A DNA stretch of 64,000 bases from an uncultured Bartonella sp. (lineage in GTDB: Bacteria > Pseudomonadota > Alphaproteobacteria > Rhizobiales > Rhizobiaceae): NCBI GenBank assembly GCA_946478235.1, contig CAMLBF010000001.1, positions 248,001 through 312,000 on the forward strand, given 5' to 3'. The position numbers and the translations under genes were made by a program. Numbering within the stretch: the first letter of the stretch is position 1; every line of letters begins with the position of its first letter. Shown one piece after another: positions 10,142 through 21,642 of the stretch. Below the pieces are notes generated by a model. The model searched no databases and had not been told where the DNA came from. It saw only the letters and a program-made list of their open reading frames with translations.

Positions 10142-10699
10142 TTACGCACGGAACGGAAAATTAAAGGCACGCAACAATTCGCGAGCTTCTTCATCCGTTT
10201 TCGCTGTCGTACAAACGATGATATCCATACCCCAGATTTGATCTACTTTATCGTAGTTAATTTCTGGAAACACAATGTGCTCTTTGATACCCATAGCAAA
10301 GTTGCCACGACCATCAAAACTTTTTGGATTAAGACCACGAAAATCTCGCACTCTAGGAAGAGCGATCGTGACCAACCGATCCAAAAATTCATACATACGA
10401 TCTCTACGCAAAGTCACCTTAGCTCCCAAAGGCATACCTTCACGAACTTTAAATGTAGCAACTGAATTACGAGCGTGCGTAATAACTGCTTTTTGACCAG
10501 CAATTAAACCGAGATCTTCTGCCGCTATTGCTGGCTTTTTCGAGTCAGCTGTAGCTTCACCAACACCCATATTGATAACAACTTTATCAACACAAGGTAT
10601 CTGCATCTCATTAAGGTATTTAAACTTCTCTTGAAGAGCTTTACGCACCACTTCTTTATAATGCGTCTTCAAACGCGGTGTATGAATCTTATCAGCCAT
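10142..10699 (-). CDS. rplE: 50S ribosomal protein L5
   Basis: 5S rRNA-binding protein that bridges to S13, 185 residues. Family blocks include [35 protein letters not shown] and [18 protein letters not shown]. Its ATG overlaps the end of rplX by eight bases, implying coupled translation. Confidence 0.98.
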   Translation of the reverse strand: MADKIHTPRLKTHYKEVVRKALQEKFKYLNEMQIPCVDKVVINMGVGEATADSKKPAIAAEDLGLIAGQKAVITHARNSVATFKVREGMPLGAKVTLRRDRMYEFLDRLVTIALPRVRDFRGLNPKSFDGRGNFAMGIKEHIVFPEINYDKVDQIWGMDIIVCTTAKTDEEARELLRAFNFPFRA

Positions 10700-11006
10700 T
10701 GATCAGCTCTCCTGTACGCTTAGAAAAGCGAACCTTTTTACCATCTTTCTCAACACGAAATCCAACGCGTGTAGCTCTGCCATCCTTAGGATCAGCAATT
10801 GCCAAGTTAGAAAGATGAATCGGAGCTTCTTTTGAAATAATTCCAGCTTCCTGATTCTGCGTTTGTTTCTGATGGCGCTTGACCATATTAATACCGCGAA
10901 CAATCGCAGTCTCTTCTTTTGGGCTAACGCTTAGAACTTCACCGCTCCGTCCTTTATCCTTACCGGACAAAACGACAATCTTATCACCTTTACGAATCTT
11001 CTGCAT
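10692..11006 (-). CDS. rplX: 50S ribosomal protein L24
   Basis: Assembly-initiator protein of the large subunit, 104 residues. The KOW motif is at the N-terminus ([20 protein letters not shown], about residues 6-25), followed by [20 protein letters not shown]. It starts 12 bases after rplN and overlaps rplE by eight bases. Confidence 0.98.
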   Translation of the reverse strand: MQKIRKGDKIVVLSGKDKGRSGEVLSVSPKEETAIVRGINMVKRHQKQTQNQEAGIISKEAPIHLSNLAIADPKDGRATRVGFRVEKDGKKVRFSKRTGELING

Positions 11007-11018
11007 CGTAACGGATCC

Positions 11019-11387
11019 TTATAGCACTTCTGGAGCGAGCGAAATAATCTTCATATGGTTCTTACCGCGAAGTTCACGGGGAACCGGCCCGAAGATACGA
11101 GTACCGATCGGCTCTTTCTTATTATCAACCAAAACAGCAGCATTCTTATCAAAACGAATAACACTGCCATCTGCACGTCGGATGTCCTTCGCAGTGCGAA
11201 CAACAACCGCCTTCATCACATCGCCCTTTTTTACGCGGCCACGCGGTATAGCTTCCTTAATGGACACGACAATAATGTCGCCAACAGAAGCATATTTCCG
11301 CTTTGAGCCGCCCAGCACCTTGATGCACATTACACGACGGGCACCTGAATTATCAGCGACGTCGAGGTTTGTTTGCATCTGAATCAT
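11019..11387 (-). CDS. rplN: 50S ribosomal protein L14
   Basis: Subunit-interface protein, 122 residues, the standard length. The ATG at 11387 gives the family start [20 protein letters not shown] with AAGGCGG upstream; an in-frame extension to 11435 would run through the spacer hairpin and is not family-like. The gap of 144 bases to rpsQ is the largest inside the S10/spc part and may mark the spc operon boundary. Confidence 0.98.
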   Translation of the reverse strand: MIQMQTNLDVADNSGARRVMCIKVLGGSKRKYASVGDIIVVSIKEAIPRGRVKKGDVMKAVVVRTAKDIRRADGSVIRFDKNAAVLVDNKKEPIGTRIFGPVPRELRGKNHMKIISLAPEVL

Positions 11388-11412
11388 GACTGGCCGCCTT
11401 CTCTTAATGTTT

Positions 11413-11445
11413 ACGTCCGGTAGTGCCTTTGACACATCCGGACGT
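11413..11445 (-). promoter_or_regulatory. Hairpin in the rpsQ-rplN spacer
   Basis: ACGTCCGG (11413-11420) and CCGGACGT (11438-11445) form an 8-bp GC-rich stem with a 17-base loop, 26 bases upstream of the rplN start. It has no following U tract, so it is not a standard terminator. It may be a leader structure at the S10/spc junction, where ribosomal-protein autoregulation acts in other bacteria. Confidence 0.45.
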
Positions 11446-11531
11446 GCCTGTCAAATACTGATTTAGATTTTCTGACATAACCAGGATAATTTGGACAACC
11501 GCCCTCCTGATAAACCACAAAATCCAGCTAA

Positions 11532-11771
11532 TTACTCTGCGTTATCTTTAAAAACAACCCAGCGTTTATCTTTTGAAATTGGCTTAGATTCTCTAATAAA
11601 GACCTCGTCACCAACTTTAAACTGATTGTTCTCGTCATGCGCCTTATATTTTTTTGACTGACTGATTGTCTTTTGTAAAAGCGGATGCGAATAACGGCGT
11701 TCAACCTTCACTACAACAGTCTTGTCATTTTTGTCGCTGACGACAACGCCCTGCAGAATGCGTTTAGGCAT
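11532..11771 (-). CDS. rpsQ: 30S ribosomal protein S17
   Basis: Primary 16S rRNA-binding protein with an OB fold, 79 residues. [20 protein letters not shown] and the [15 protein letters not shown] block are diagnostic. It follows rpmC by 11 bases and is the last gene before the larger rpsQ-rplN spacer. Confidence 0.97.
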   Translation of the reverse strand: MPKRILQGVVVSDKNDKTVVVKVERRYSHPLLQKTISQSKKYKAHDENNQFKVGDEVFIRESKPISKDKRWVVFKDNAE

Positions 11772-11782
11772 GTCCTAATTCC

Positions 11783-11983
11783 TTAAGCCTTGCTTTCGGC
11801 CGCCTTCTGGCGGGCGATTGTTTTAATGCGCGCGATATCACGACGAACCTGTTTGACACGCGCTGTTTTCTCTAACTGACCTGACGCTTTCTGAAAACGC
11901 AAATTAAATTGCTCTTTCTTCAATTTTGCCAGTTCATCGTTCATTTGGTCGAGCGTTTGCGCCCGTATATCTGCGGCTTTCAT
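11783..11983 (-). CDS. rpmC: 50S ribosomal protein L29
   Basis: Small helical protein at the tunnel exit next to L23, part of the docking site for trigger factor and SRP, 66 residues. [20 protein letters not shown] and [20 protein letters not shown] are typical of the family. It lies 14 bases after rplP. Confidence 0.97.
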   Translation of the reverse strand: MKAADIRAQTLDQMNDELAKLKKEQFNLRFQKASGQLEKTARVKQVRRDIARIKTIARQKAAESKA

Positions 11984-11997
11984 CGCTTAACCCTCTA

Positions 11998-12411
11998 TTA
12001 CTCAGCAATACGCTGGATAAAACGCGTCTTAATAGGAAGCTTGGAAGCTCCTAAACGCAATGCTTCACGTGCCACGTCTTCTGGTACACCGTCAAGTTCA
12101 AACATTATGCGACCCGGAGCAACACGAGCTGCCCAAAAATCTACACCACCTTTACCTTTACCCATACGGACTTCGGTAGGCTTTGACGTAACTGGAAGAT
12201 CTGGAAAAATTCTAATCCAAACACGACCGGCACGCTTCATATGACGTGTAATAGCACGACGAGCAGCTTCGATCTGACGTGCAGTAACACGTTCAGGTTC
12301 CATAGCTTTGAGACCGTAAGCACCAAAATTCAATTCAGTTCCACCCTTAGAGGCACCATGAATACGGCCTTTAAATTGCTTACGGAACTTTGTGCGCTTT
12401 GGCTGCAACAT
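11998..12411 (-). CDS. rplP: 50S ribosomal protein L16
   Basis: Large-subunit protein at the A-site tRNA elbow, 137 residues. [20 protein letters not shown] and the signature [20 protein letters not shown] are present, and normal length is kept. Spaced 38 bases after rpsC. Confidence 0.98.
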   Translation of the reverse strand: MLQPKRTKFRKQFKGRIHGASKGGTELNFGAYGLKAMEPERVTARQIEAARRAITRHMKRAGRVWIRIFPDLPVTSKPTEVRMGKGKGGVDFWAARVAPGRIMFELDGVPEDVAREALRLGASKLPIKTRFIQRIAE

Positions 12412-12449
12412 TGTTCTCTACTCCAATTTAATAACTATACCGAAAGAAC

Positions 12450-13160
12450 TTAAGCGTTCTCACGACGACGGTTTGCGTTTGAGTTCTGATTCTCACCTTC
12501 AATAGCACGACGCTCAGAAGCCATTGGATCATGTTCAAGGATTTCGCCCTTAAACACCCAAACCTTCACACCACAAATACCATATGCTGTATTTGCTTCA
12601 GCTGTACCATAGTCAACATCAGCACGCAATGTATGCAACGGAACACGACCTTCACGATACCATTCCATACGAGCAATTTCAGCACCACCAAGACGACCTG
12701 CGCAATTGATACGAATACCTTCTGCACCAAGACGCATTGCAGATTGAACAGCTCTCTTCATCGCACGACGGAATGCTACACGACGTTCCAACTGCTGCGC
12801 AATCGATTGAGCAATCAAAGTAGCATCAACCTCTGGCTTGCGAACTTCAACAATATTCAAAGAGGTATCAACATTGGTCAAATCAGCAAGCTTACGACGC
12901 AATTTTTCTATATCCGCGCCCTTCTTACCAATGATAAGACCAGGACGAGCAGAATGAATTGTTACACGACACTTTTTATGAGGACGCTCGATAACAACTT
13001 TAGCGATCGCTGCCTGTTTCAATTCATCCATAACATACTTACGGATTTTCAAATCTTCATGCAGTAGGTTACCATAATCGCCCGTATCTGCATACCAACG
13101 AGAATCCCATGTACGGTTTACACCAAGACGGAGCCCGATTGGATTAATCTTCTGACCCAT
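12450..13160 (-). CDS. rpsC: 30S ribosomal protein S3
   Basis: mRNA-entry protein of the small subunit, 236 residues. The KH domain is seen in the N-terminal half ([20 protein letters not shown]); the C-terminal domain has [20 protein letters not shown]. The asparagine- and arginine-rich tail ([14 protein letters not shown]) is variable between species. Its start codon overlaps the rplV stop by one base. Confidence 0.98.
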   Translation of the reverse strand: MGQKINPIGLRLGVNRTWDSRWYADTGDYGNLLHEDLKIRKYVMDELKQAAIAKVVIERPHKKCRVTIHSARPGLIIGKKGADIEKLRRKLADLTNVDTSLNIVEVRKPEVDATLIAQSIAQQLERRVAFRRAMKRAVQSAMRLGAEGIRINCAGRLGGAEIARMEWYREGRVPLHTLRADVDYGTAEANTAYGICGVKVWVFKGEILEHDPMASERRAIEGENQNSNANRRRENA

Positions 13161-13549
13161 TATGCGGCCTCCTGCTCTTCAGAAACTTCCCGAACAATGA
13201 TAGTAAGATGTGAAAACGGACGTTCTATCCTACTAGCTCGTCCGCGGCCACGAACATGAAATCTTTTCATGACAACTGACTTACCAACATGTGCTTCTGC
13301 CACAATCAAAGAATCCACATCCAAGTCATGGTTGTTCTCTGCATTTGCAATAGCAGACTCTAACGTCTTTTTTACTGTTGCAGCAATACGTTTACGAGAA
13401 AATGTCAAATCAGCCAAAGCGGTATCGACTTTCTTACCTCTAATCATCGCAGCTACAAGATTAAGCTTCTGAGGACTAACACGTATCGTACGAGCGACGG
13501 CTTTCGCCTCGTTATCCTTCAGCTGGCGGGGAGCCCTAGCCTTGCCCAT
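13160..13549 (-). CDS. rplV: 50S ribosomal protein L22
   Basis: Protein whose beta-hairpin lines the nascent peptide tunnel, 129 residues. The C-terminal hairpin region [20 protein letters not shown] is conserved without insertions in the macrolide-resistance loop. Both ends overlap neighbours by one base (TAATG type junctions with rpsS and rpsC). Confidence 0.97.
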   Translation of the reverse strand: MGKARAPRQLKDNEAKAVARTIRVSPQKLNLVAAMIRGKKVDTALADLTFSRKRIAATVKKTLESAIANAENNHDLDVDSLIVAEAHVGKSVVMKRFHVRGRGRASRIERPFSHLTIIVREVSEEQEAA

Positions 13550-13830
13550 TATAACTTCCTCTTCGCTTTCTTATCTGCACCGTGACCGTAATAACTACGA
13601 GTTGGTGCAAACTCACCGAACTTATGTCCAACCATTTCTTCGGAAACGGAAACAGGAACATGCTTGTTGCCGTTATAAACACCGAATGTCAGACCAACGA
13701 ATTGCGGCAATATTGTAGAGCGTCTGCTCCACATTTTAATAACTTCATTACGACCGCCGGCACGTACCTTCTCAGCTTTCTTGAGAAGATAGCCATCGAC
13801 AAACGGTCCTTTCCAAACTGAACGAGCCAC
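13549..13830 (-). CDS. rpsS: 30S ribosomal protein S19
   Basis: Small-subunit head protein that pairs with S13, 93 residues. [20 protein letters not shown] and the block [20 protein letters not shown] are the signatures. It starts 15 bases after rplB and overlaps rplV by one base. Confidence 0.98.
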   Translation of the reverse strand: MARSVWKGPFVDGYLLKKAEKVRAGGRNEVIKMWSRRSTILPQFVGLTFGVYNGNKHVPVSVSEEMVGHKFGEFAPTRSYYGHGADKKAKRKL

Positions 13831-13845
13831 TTCAGACTACCTCTC

Positions 13846-14679
13846 TTACTTCTTGCGCTGATGACGTGAGCGCATAATAAATTTATCAGTCGCTTTATTT
13901 GAACGCGTACGTTTTCCTTTAGTAGGTTTACCCCAAGGAGAAACTGGATGACGACCACCTGATGTACGTCCCTCACCACCACCATGTGGGTGATCAACTG
14001 GGTTCATAGCAACACCGCGAACGTGAGGACGCTTACCGCGCCAACGAGAACGACCGGCCTTACCGTCATTTATGTTACCGTGGTCAGGATTAGAAACAGC
14101 GCCAACAGTTGCATAACAACCACTTGCTACCAATCTCTGCTCGCCAGAATTCAAACGAAGAATTGCCATTCCTTGGTCGCGACCAACCAACTGAGCATAC
14201 GTTCCAGCAGAACGAGCTATCTGACCGCCCTTACCTGGCTTCATCTCAACGTTATGAATAATTGTACCAACTGGCATACTACCCAAAGGCATCGAGTTAC
14301 CTGGCTTAACGTCCACATTATTTCCAGCTACAACGACGTCACCAACTGCTAAACGCTGTGGTGCAAGGATATAGCTAAGATGACCGTCTTCGTACCGAAT
14401 AAGAGCAATAAATGCTGTACGGTTAGGATCGTATTCTAAACGCTCTACCTTAGCAGACATGTCGCGTTTCAAACGCTTAAAGTCAACGAAACGGTAACTA
14501 CGCTTATGACCACCACCTTGATAACGTGCTGTTACACGTCCGTGGTTATTACGACCACCCTTAGAAGAAAGACCTTCAGTTAGTGTCTTAACAGGCTTCC
14601 CTTTGTAAAGGCTTGAACGGTCAACGATAACAAGTTGACGCTGCCCAGGTGTTGTCGGATTAAAGTGCTTAAGTGCCAT
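13846..14679 (-). CDS. rplB: 50S ribosomal protein L2
   Basis: Large-subunit protein needed for subunit joining and peptidyl transfer, 277 residues. The conserved [20 protein letters not shown] with the functionally important His in HPHGGG is intact, and the basic C-terminal extension [18 protein letters not shown] is normal. It lies 20 bases after rplW. Confidence 0.98.
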   Translation of the reverse strand: MALKHFNPTTPGQRQLVIVDRSSLYKGKPVKTLTEGLSSKGGRNNHGRVTARYQGGGHKRSYRFVDFKRLKRDMSAKVERLEYDPNRTAFIALIRYEDGHLSYILAPQRLAVGDVVVAGNNVDVKPGNSMPLGSMPVGTIIHNVEMKPGKGGQIARSAGTYAQLVGRDQGMAILRLNSGEQRLVASGCYATVGAVSNPDHGNINDGKAGRSRWRGKRPHVRGVAMNPVDHPHGGGEGRTSGGRHPVSPWGKPTKGKRTRSNKATDKFIMRSRHQRKK

Positions 14680-14699
14680 TATTCTTAACTCCGATCCTC

Positions 14700-14993
14700 T
14701 TAAAGACCAGTCGAAACGTCAATAGTTTGACCTTCCGCCAGCGTCACGATCGCTTTTTTCACATCACTTTGCCGACCAACGATACCCTTGAACCGCTTCA
14801 CCTTACCTTTACGTATGGTAGTGTTTACGGAAGTTACCTTTACACCAAACAAAGCTTCAACCGCCGCTTTAATTTCCGGCTTGGTTGCCTTAGGTGAAAC
14901 CTTGAAAACAACCTGATTAAACTCAGATACAAATGTCGATTTCTCTGTTATTACAGGACTGACAATTACGTCATAGTGGCGAAGATCTGTCAT
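14700..14993 (-). CDS. rplW: 50S ribosomal protein L23
   Basis: Tunnel-exit protein and docking site of trigger factor and SRP, 97 residues. The block [20 protein letters not shown] and the loop with [21 protein letters not shown] are typical. The ATG overlaps the rplD stop by four bases. Confidence 0.98.
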   Translation of the reverse strand: MTDLRHYDVIVSPVITEKSTFVSEFNQVVFKVSPKATKPEIKAAVEALFGVKVTSVNTTIRKGKVKRFKGIVGRQSDVKKAIVTLAEGQTIDVSTGL

Positions 14994-15610
14994 TTGAAAC
15001 GCTCCTCAAGAGCCTCGACTGCTGCACGAGACAAGACCAACTTGCTTCTACGCAGAATGTCATAAACATTAATTCCCTGCACTGGTAAAACATCTACATT
15101 AGCGATGTTAGATGCTGCGCGAGAGAAATTTACGTCAAGCTCGCGGCCACCAATCAACAAGGCATCCTTCAAGCCCAACTTCGCAAATGAAGCTGTCAGC
15201 AACTTTGTTTTAGCGTCTTTCAAATTCAATTCGTCAACAACGATCAAATTGTCAGATTTTAACTTAGCAGACAAAGCATGACGCAAACCCAATGCACGTA
15301 CCTTCTTCGGCAACTCATGAGCATGGCTACGAACAACCGGACCATGAGCCTTACCACCACCACGAAACTGTGGTACACGAGCAGAAGAATGTCTAGCACG
15401 ACCTGTACCCTTCTGCTTATACATTTTTGCACCAGTACGGGTAACATCCGCACGTGTCTGACTTTGGTGAGTACCTTGCTGACGACGCGCCAACTGCCAA
15501 CGAACTACGCGCTGCAATATGTCTTCGCGTGGATCCAAACCAAAGATCAAATCTGAAACGTTAAGCTTACCAGCCTCTGCGCCTTCAAATGTTTTTATAG
15601 TTAAATCCAT
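14990..15610 (-). CDS. rplD: 50S ribosomal protein L4
   Basis: Large-subunit protein with a long loop into the exit tunnel, 206 residues. The loop [20 protein letters not shown] is conserved. The ATG at 15610 overlaps the rplC TGA (TGATG). In enterobacteria L4 represses the S10 operon by acting on its leader; whether a comparable leader exists before rpsJ here is not clear. Confidence 0.98.
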   Translation of the reverse strand: MDLTIKTFEGAEAGKLNVSDLIFGLDPREDILQRVVRWQLARRQQGTHQSQTRADVTRTGAKMYKQKGTGRARHSSARVPQFRGGGKAHGPVVRSHAHELPKKVRALGLRHALSAKLKSDNLIVVDELNLKDAKTKLLTASFAKLGLKDALLIGGRELDVNFSRAASNIANVDVLPVQGINVYDILRRSKLVLSRAAVEALEERFK

Positions 15611-16350
15611 CACTCAACTCCCTCTACAACGTCGGTCTGACCCACCGAAGTAGAAGCATCCGCTTTTGTATTTACTGTCTGACGAAGTGCAGCAGGCTTA
15701 GGAGCGTTATCTGGTAAAGCATTTTTAACAGCATCACGCACCAAAATCCATGCACCTTTCGAACCAGGGACAGCGCCTCTGACCAAAATCAAGCCACGAT
15801 CAACATCTGTTGATACAACCTCGATATTCAAGGTTGTTACACGAGTCTGGCCCATATGACCAGCCATCTTTTTACCTTTAAATACCTTACCTGGATCCTG
15901 GCGTTGACCTGTAGAACCGTGCGCTCTGTGAGTAATCGAGTTACCATGGGTTGCGCGGTGACCACCAAAGTTATGGCGCTTCATAACACCGGCAAAACCT
16001 TTACCGATAGAAGTACCGGTAACATCTACACGTTGCCCAGCTACAAAATGCTCTGCTGTAATTTCAACACCTACATCAAGCATATTTTCTGGAGACACAC
16101 GAAATTCTGCTAATTTTGCTTTAGGCTCAACTGATGCCTTAGCAAAATGACCACGAAGAGCTTGCGTTGTATTTTTTACCTTAGCAAGCCCAACGCCTAA
16201 CTGAACAGCTGTATAACCGTTCTTTTCAACTGTACGCTGAGCGACAACCTGACAGTTCTCCAAGCGAAGAACAGTCACTGGCACATGCTCACCAGCATCG
16301 TTATAGATGCGAGTCATACCCAGCTTTTGTGCAATAACACCTGAACGCAT
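15610..16350 (-). CDS. rplC: 50S ribosomal protein L3
   Basis: Early-assembly protein near the peptidyl-transferase centre, 246 residues. The start at 16350 ([20 protein letters not shown]) follows AAGGAA; the eight-residue upstream extension is not family-like. The central extension [20 protein letters not shown] contains the Gln that is methylated in many bacteria. The C-terminal tail ([20 protein letters not shown]) is longer than in E. coli, as usual in alphaproteobacteria. Confidence 0.98.
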   Translation of the reverse strand: MRSGVIAQKLGMTRIYNDAGEHVPVTVLRLENCQVVAQRTVEKNGYTAVQLGVGLAKVKNTTQALRGHFAKASVEPKAKLAEFRVSPENMLDVGVEITAEHFVAGQRVDVTGTSIGKGFAGVMKRHNFGGHRATHGNSITHRAHGSTGQRQDPGKVFKGKKMAGHMGQTRVTTLNIEVVSTDVDRGLILVRGAVPGSKGAWILVRDAVKNALPDNAPKPAALRQTVNTKADASTSVGQTDVVEGVE

Positions 16351-16377
16351 CGGGTTCGTTCCTTCCGTCCCCAAGCC

Positions 16378-16686
16378 TTAAAGCTTGATCTCGACATCAA
16401 CACCAGCAGATAAATCAAGCTTCATAAGTGCATCGACTGTCTGCGGCGTCGGATCAACAATATCAAGAAGACGCTTATGTGTGCGCATTTCAAACTGCTC
16501 ACGGCTCTTCTTATCGATGTGCGGCCCACGATTAACCGTGAATTTCTCGATCCGCGTAGGAAGCGGAATCGGTCCACGGATGTTGGCGCCAGTACGCTTG
16601 GCGGTCGACACAATCTCACGTGTCGAAGCGTCAAGTATCCGATGATCAAACGCTTTTAAGCGAATGCGGATGTTCTGACCGTTCAT
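16378..16686 (-). CDS. rpsJ: 30S ribosomal protein S10 (NusE)
   Basis: Small-subunit head protein that also acts as antitermination factor NusE, 102 residues. [20 protein letters not shown] and [20 protein letters not shown] are the family blocks. It is the first gene of the S10 group, only 68 bases after tuf, so it is probably co-transcribed with the str genes or has a promoter inside or just after tuf. Confidence 0.98.
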   Translation of the reverse strand: MNGQNIRIRLKAFDHRILDASTREIVSTAKRTGANIRGPIPLPTRIEKFTVNRGPHIDKKSREQFEMRTHKRLLDIVDPTPQTVDALMKLDLSAGVDVEIKL

Positions 16687-16710
16687 ACCTAATTTTCCCT
16701 GTCATTCGGA

Positions 16711-16733
16711 GTGTCATCATTCAAGAATGACAC
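16711..16733 (-). promoter_or_regulatory. Small hairpin between tuf and rpsJ
   Basis: GTGTCAT (16711-16717) and ATGACAC (16727-16733) can form a 7-bp stem with a 9-base loop in the minus-strand transcript. No U tract follows, so a terminator call is not supported; it may be an RNA processing or leader element of rpsJ. Confidence 0.35.
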
Positions 16734-16754
16734 CCCTTAACAATAATTATCTAT

Positions 16755-17930
16755 TTATTCAACGATTTTAGAGACGATACCAGCACCAACAGTGTGGCCA
16801 CCTTCACGGATAGCGAAGCGGAGCTTCTCTTCCATCGCAATCGGAACGATCAATGTGACATCCATCGTTACATTATCACCAGGCATAACCATCTCTGTTC
16901 CTTCTGGAAGCGTTACAACACCGGTAACGTCTGTCGTACGGAAGTAGAACTGTGGACGATAGTTAGTGAAGAATGGTGTGTGACGACCACCCTCATCTTT
17001 CGTCAAGATATAAGCTTCTGCCTTGAATTTTGTGTGCGGTGTAACAGAACCTGGCTTTGCCAAAACCTGACCACGCTCAACACCTTCACGGTCGATACCG
17101 CGGAGAAGTGCACCAATGTTATCGCCTGCCTCACCCTGATCGAGAAGCTTACGGAACATTTCAACACCAGTTACGGTTGTCTTTGTTGTTGGGCGAATAC
17201 CGATGATTTCAACTTCTTCTCCAACTTTAACAACGCCGCGTTCAACACGACCTGTAACAACTGTACCACGACCAGAGATCGAGAAAACATCTTCAATCGG
17301 CATCAAGAATGGCTGGTCAACTGGACGAGATGGTGTTGGGATGTAATTGTCAACTTCACTCATCAACAAGCGAATTGCATCTTCACCAATAGCCTTATTT
17401 GAATCATCCAAAGCAGCAAGAGCCGAACCCTTAACAATAGGAATCTCATCGCCTGGGAAGTCATATTTTGAGAGAAGCTCACGAACTTCGAGCTCAACAA
17501 GCTCAAGAAGCTCTTCATCATCAACCATATCGACTTTGTTCAAGAAAACAACAATCGCAGGAACACCAACCTGACGAGCCAAAAGAATGTGCTCGCGTGT
17601 CTGTGGCATTGGGCCATCAGCAGCTGAAACAACGAGAATCGCGCCGTCCATCTGAGCAGCACCGGTGATCATGTTCTTAACATAGTCAGCGTGTCCTGGG
17701 CAGTCAACGTGTGCATAGTGACGATTTTCCGTCTCATATTCTACGTGAGCTGTTGAGATCGTGATACCACGAGCGCGTTCTTCAGGCGCTGCATCAATCT
17801 GATCATAAGCCTTGAACTCACCAAAATATTTTGTAATCGCTGCTGTCAACGTTGTTTTACCATGGTCAACGTGACCAATCGTGCCGATGTTCACATGCGG
17901 CTTCGTACGTTCAAATTTGCTCTTTGCCAT
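16755..17930 (-). CDS. tuf: Elongation factor Tu
   Basis: GTPase that delivers aminoacyl-tRNA to the ribosome, 391 residues. G1 is GHVDHGKT (residues 19-26), G3 [13 protein letters not shown]4 [10 protein letters not shown]; the switch I effector with [10 protein letters not shown] is intact. Domains II and III follow with [13 protein letters not shown] and [15 protein letters not shown]. It lies 62 bases after fusA. Many alphaproteobacteria carry a second tuf copy elsewhere; none is in this window. Confidence 0.98.
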   Translation of the reverse strand: MAKSKFERTKPHVNIGTIGHVDHGKTTLTAAITKYFGEFKAYDQIDAAPEERARGITISTAHVEYETENRHYAHVDCPGHADYVKNMITGAAQMDGAILVVSAADGPMPQTREHILLARQVGVPAIVVFLNKVDMVDDEELLELVELEVRELLSKYDFPGDEIPIVKGSALAALDDSNKAIGEDAIRLLMSEVDNYIPTPSRPVDQPFLMPIEDVFSISGRGTVVTGRVERGVVKVGEEVEIIGIRPTTKTTVTGVEMFRKLLDQGEAGDNIGALLRGIDREGVERGQVLAKPGSVTPHTKFKAEAYILTKDEGGRHTPFFTNYRPQFYFRTTDVTGVVTLPEGTEMVMPGDNVTMDVTLIVPIAMEEKLRFAIREGGHTVGAGIVSKIVE

Positions 17931-17992
17931 TTGAGCTCTCCATTTCTAGCCTTAATCAAGGCTTAGTTGAAAGTTAATACGTAACCGCTCGA

Positions 17993-20077
17993 TTACGCGA
18001 ATTTCTTTTGAATTTCTTGAGCCACCGCTGTTGGCACCGGCTCATAATGATCGAATTGCATTGTGTATTGCGCACGTCCTTGGCTCATCGAACGCAAGCT
18101 ATTAACATAGCCAAACATATTTGCCAAAGGAACCATTGCATCAACAACAGTTGCTATACCGCGAGGCTCTGTACCAGAAATCTGACCACGACGTGAATTC
18201 AAATCACCAATAACATCACCGACATAATCTTCTGGTGTAACAACCTCTACCTTCATAATAGGCTCTAACAATTGAGCACCAGCCTTTTGCGCACCTTCAC
18301 GGAATGCAGCGCGAGCTGCAATTTCGAAGGCCAAAACTGACGAGTCAACATCATGGTATGCACCATCGAGCAAGGTAGCCTTAACACCCAACATAGGAAA
18401 TCCAGCAAGTGGACCAGCACCCATAACACTCTCAATACCCTTTTGAACACCAGGGATGTATTCTTTTGGAACAGCACCACCAACAATCTTGGAATCAAAG
18501 ATAAACTCATCACCCTCATGTGGCTCAAACAAGATCTTAACACGAGCGAACTGACCAGAACCACCAGATTGTTTCTTATGGGTATAGTCAATTTCAGCAG
18601 CCTTGGTGATTGTTTCACGATAAGCAACTTGCGGCTGACCTACATTGGCCTCAACCTTGAATTCGCGACGCATACGGTCAACAATAATATCAAGATGGAG
18701 TTCACCCATACCCGCAATAATTGTCTGACCAGACTCTTCATCAGATTTAACTCTAAATGAAGGATCTTCAGCAGCCAAACGACTAAGAGCAAGACCCATC
18801 TTTTCTTGGTCGGCTTTTGTCTTAGGCTCAATTGCAATCTCAATAACTGGCTCAGGAAATTCCATACGCTCAAGAATAACTGGCTTCAACGGATCACACA
18901 AAGTGTCACCTGTTGTTGTTTCTTTCAAACCAGCCAAAGCAACAATATCACCAGCATAAGCTTCTTCAATGTCACTTCTAGAGTTAGAATGCATCAAAAG
19001 CATACGGCCAATACGTTCTCTTTTTCCCTTAACAGTATTTTCTAGCGAAACACCTTTATGGAGTTCACCAGAATAAATACGACAGAAAGTCAATGAACCA
19101 ACAAATGGATCGTTCATGATTTTGAACGCCAACATTGACAATGGCGCTTCATCTGATGACTCACGAACAGTCTCTTCACCTGTCTTCACATCAACACCGG
19201 CAATCGCAGGCACATCAACTGGTGAAGGAAGGTAAGAAACAACAGCATCAAGCAGAGGCTGAACACCACGATTCTTAAATGCCGAACCACAAAGAATAGG
19301 ATGAAATTGAACAGCAATAGTACCTTTACGGATAAGCTCAATGAGCTCATCATTAGTAGGCATCTTACCTTCGAGATAAGCCTCTGTAGCAGCCTCATCA
19401 ACTTCTACAGCCATCTCTATCAATTTTTCTCTATATTCTTCAGCCTTTTCTTTTAGGTCGGCAGGAATTTCGCTAACCTTAGCAGAAGCACCAATGGAGC
19501 CATCCCAAGTTAGCGCTTTCATTTCGATAAGATCAACAACACCTTCGAAATCATTTTCTGCACCAATAGGCAACTGAAGAACAAGAGCATTCGCACCAAG
19601 ACGACTACCAACCATTTCAACGCTACGATAAAAATCAGCGCCAATCTTGTCCATCTTGTTCACAAAAACCATACGTGGGACATGATACTTTTCAGCCTGA
19701 CGCCAAACAGTTTCTGTTTGAGGCTCCACACCAGCATTTGCATCAAGCAATGCGATAGCACCATCAAGCACACGCAAAGAGCGCTCTACTTCAATAGTAA
19801 AGTCAACGTGTCCTGGTGTATCAATAATATTGAAACGACGCTTCTTTCCATCACGCCCCTGCCAAAACGTTGTTGTTGCAGCAGATGTAATCGTGATACC
19901 GCGTTCTTGTTCCTGTTCCATCCAGTCCATCGTTGAAGCGCCATCATGCGTTTCACCGATTTTATGGTTTTTACCTGTATAATAAAGAATACGCTCAGTC
20001 ATTGTGGTCTTACCGGCATCAATATGCGCCATAATACCAAAATTACGGTAGTCTTCGATTTTATACTCGCGAGCCAT
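17993..20077 (-). CDS. fusA: Elongation factor G
   Basis: Translocation GTPase, 694 residues. G1 AHIDAGKTT (residues 17-25), G3 DTPGHVDFT and G4 NKMDKIGAD are clear. Domain IV near the C-terminus contains the conserved [20 protein letters not shown] and the last domain [20 protein letters not shown]. It sits 31 bases after rpsG and before tuf in the standard str order. Confidence 0.98.
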   Translation of the reverse strand: MAREYKIEDYRNFGIMAHIDAGKTTMTERILYYTGKNHKIGETHDGASTMDWMEQEQERGITITSAATTTFWQGRDGKKRRFNIIDTPGHVDFTIEVERSLRVLDGAIALLDANAGVEPQTETVWRQAEKYHVPRMVFVNKMDKIGADFYRSVEMVGSRLGANALVLQLPIGAENDFEGVVDLIEMKALTWDGSIGASAKVSEIPADLKEKAEEYREKLIEMAVEVDEAATEAYLEGKMPTNDELIELIRKGTIAVQFHPILCGSAFKNRGVQPLLDAVVSYLPSPVDVPAIAGVDVKTGEETVRESSDEAPLSMLAFKIMNDPFVGSLTFCRIYSGELHKGVSLENTVKGKRERIGRMLLMHSNSRSDIEEAYAGDIVALAGLKETTTGDTLCDPLKPVILERMEFPEPVIEIAIEPKTKADQEKMGLALSRLAAEDPSFRVKSDEESGQTIIAGMGELHLDIIVDRMRREFKVEANVGQPQVAYRETITKAAEIDYTHKKQSGGSGQFARVKILFEPHEGDEFIFDSKIVGGAVPKEYIPGVQKGIESVMGAGPLAGFPMLGVKATLLDGAYHDVDSSVLAFEIAARAAFREGAQKAGAQLLEPIMKVEVVTPEDYVGDVIGDLNSRRGQISGTEPRGIATVVDAMVPLANMFGYVNSLRSMSQGRAQYTMQFDHYEPVPTAVAQEIQKKFA

Positions 20078-20108
20078 AATTTTTGCCTTTAATTAACTGA
20101 GTTTCTTC

Positions 20109-20591
<483 letters not shown>

Positions 20592-20598
20592 TCAAAAC

Positions 20599-20970
20599 TT
20601 ATTTAGGACGCTTTGCACCGTATTTGGAACGGCGCTGCTTACGATTCTTAACACCTTGAGTATCAAGAACACCACGAATGATGTGATAACGCACACCTGG
20701 CAAATCTTTAACACGACCACCACGAATCATCACAACAGAGTGCTCCTGAAGGTTATGACCTTCACCCGGGATATACCCGATAACCTCAAAGCCATTCGTC
20801 AAGCGAACTTTCGCAACTTTACGAAGAGCCGAGTTCGGCTTCTTTGGTGTTGTTGTATAAACGCGAGTACATACCCCGCGCTTTTGAGGGTTCGCCTGCA
20901 AAGCAGGAACCTTATTACGCTTGCCTGGCGCTGTACGTGGCTTGCGGATCAACTGGTTTACGGTAGGCAT
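20599..20970 (-). CDS. rpsL: 30S ribosomal protein S12
   Basis: Decoding-centre protein, 123 residues. The two loops that face the decoding site are wild-type: TPKKPNSAL with Lys43, and [13 protein letters not shown] with Lys88. Since changes at these lysines give streptomycin resistance, the sequence predicts the ordinary sensitive form. It is the first gene of the block, about 280 bases downstream of a candidate promoter. Confidence 0.98.
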   Translation of the reverse strand: MPTVNQLIRKPRTAPGKRNKVPALQANPQKRGVCTRVYTTTPKKPNSALRKVAKVRLTNGFEVIGYIPGEGHNLQEHSVVMIRGGRVKDLPGVRYHIIRGVLDTQGVKNRKQRRSKYGAKRPK

Positions 20971-21245
20971 TCAACCTTCCTCTTTTAATCTCTGTTCGTC
21001 TCGCCCGATAGGGCCGCTTCACTTATTTAGTATTGGCATAAGCCAAAAAACTACAGTAAACACATACACAAAATCGGGCTTCACCGCTTTATTGCAGATC
21101 ACCCGATACTCAGCAGAGGAAACCACTTAAGGTCTCATGCATTCGGCATTTGCGTTTCAAAACCGTAAAACGAACCCTGTTTGAGGTGAAATTTAAAACG
21201 TGTCGCTTTAAAAATGTCTAACCTCACATCGGCTCAGATGGCAGT

Positions 21246-21274
21246 TTGATACCGTCAAAGCCTTGGAACGTCAA
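21246..21274 (-). promoter_or_regulatory. Candidate promoter of the str (rpsL) operon
   Basis: On the minus strand TTGACG (21269-21274) and TATCAA (21246-21251) are separated by exactly 17 bases, close to the sigma-70 consensus. It would give an untranslated leader of about 270 bases before rpsL, long enough to hold regulatory structure. It is a sequence-pattern call only. Confidence 0.45.
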
Positions 21275-21372
21275 GTGCAAAACCCCGTTAAAAAGCGTAT
21301 TTACTGAAAAAAAGAGAATAAATTCGTCTGTTTTTACGTGGTTTTATCAAAGTTTATGATTTTGTAGCTATT

Positions 21373-21401
21373 TTGACACAGATCAAATCCTAAAACTGAT
21401 A
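21373..21401 (+). promoter_or_regulatory. Candidate plus-strand promoter upstream of xthA
   Basis: TTGACA (21373-21378) is followed after 17 bases by CTGATA (21396-21401). The -35 is perfect and the -10 weak. It lies about 240 bases before the xthA start. Confidence 0.3.
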
Positions 21402-21642
21402 CAAAATAAAAATATTGGATTCGATTCTTAAATTTTTAGGCAAAAAGCGATTTCCTTGCATATAATATTGTATGGTTAAAAATTATGCGCACATTATTTA
21501 CTATTTCATTAATCACAGAAAACAGTGGCGCATTTCTCGTTATAAATTAAAGAGGTTTGAAGTTTGTGTTGGAAAGTCAAGTATAACAAAACCAGCGCAT
21601 CACAATCTTGATAGGCAGTCATTTTACCGATAATATAAAATT

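Larger units (their letters stand above)
20971..21642. other. Divergent intergenic region between rpsL and xthA
   Basis: About 670 bases between two divergent genes with no coding frame of recognisable family. It carries a candidate minus-strand promoter for the str genes (21246-21274) and a candidate plus-strand promoter towards xthA (21373-21401). The stretch from 21300 to 21640 is strongly AT-rich. Confidence 0.6.

Noticed and set aside
12531-13067. 178-codon plus-strand frame opposite rpsC
   Set aside because: Mirror of the conserved S3 gene, rich in Thr/Asn/Cys, no ribosome binding site.
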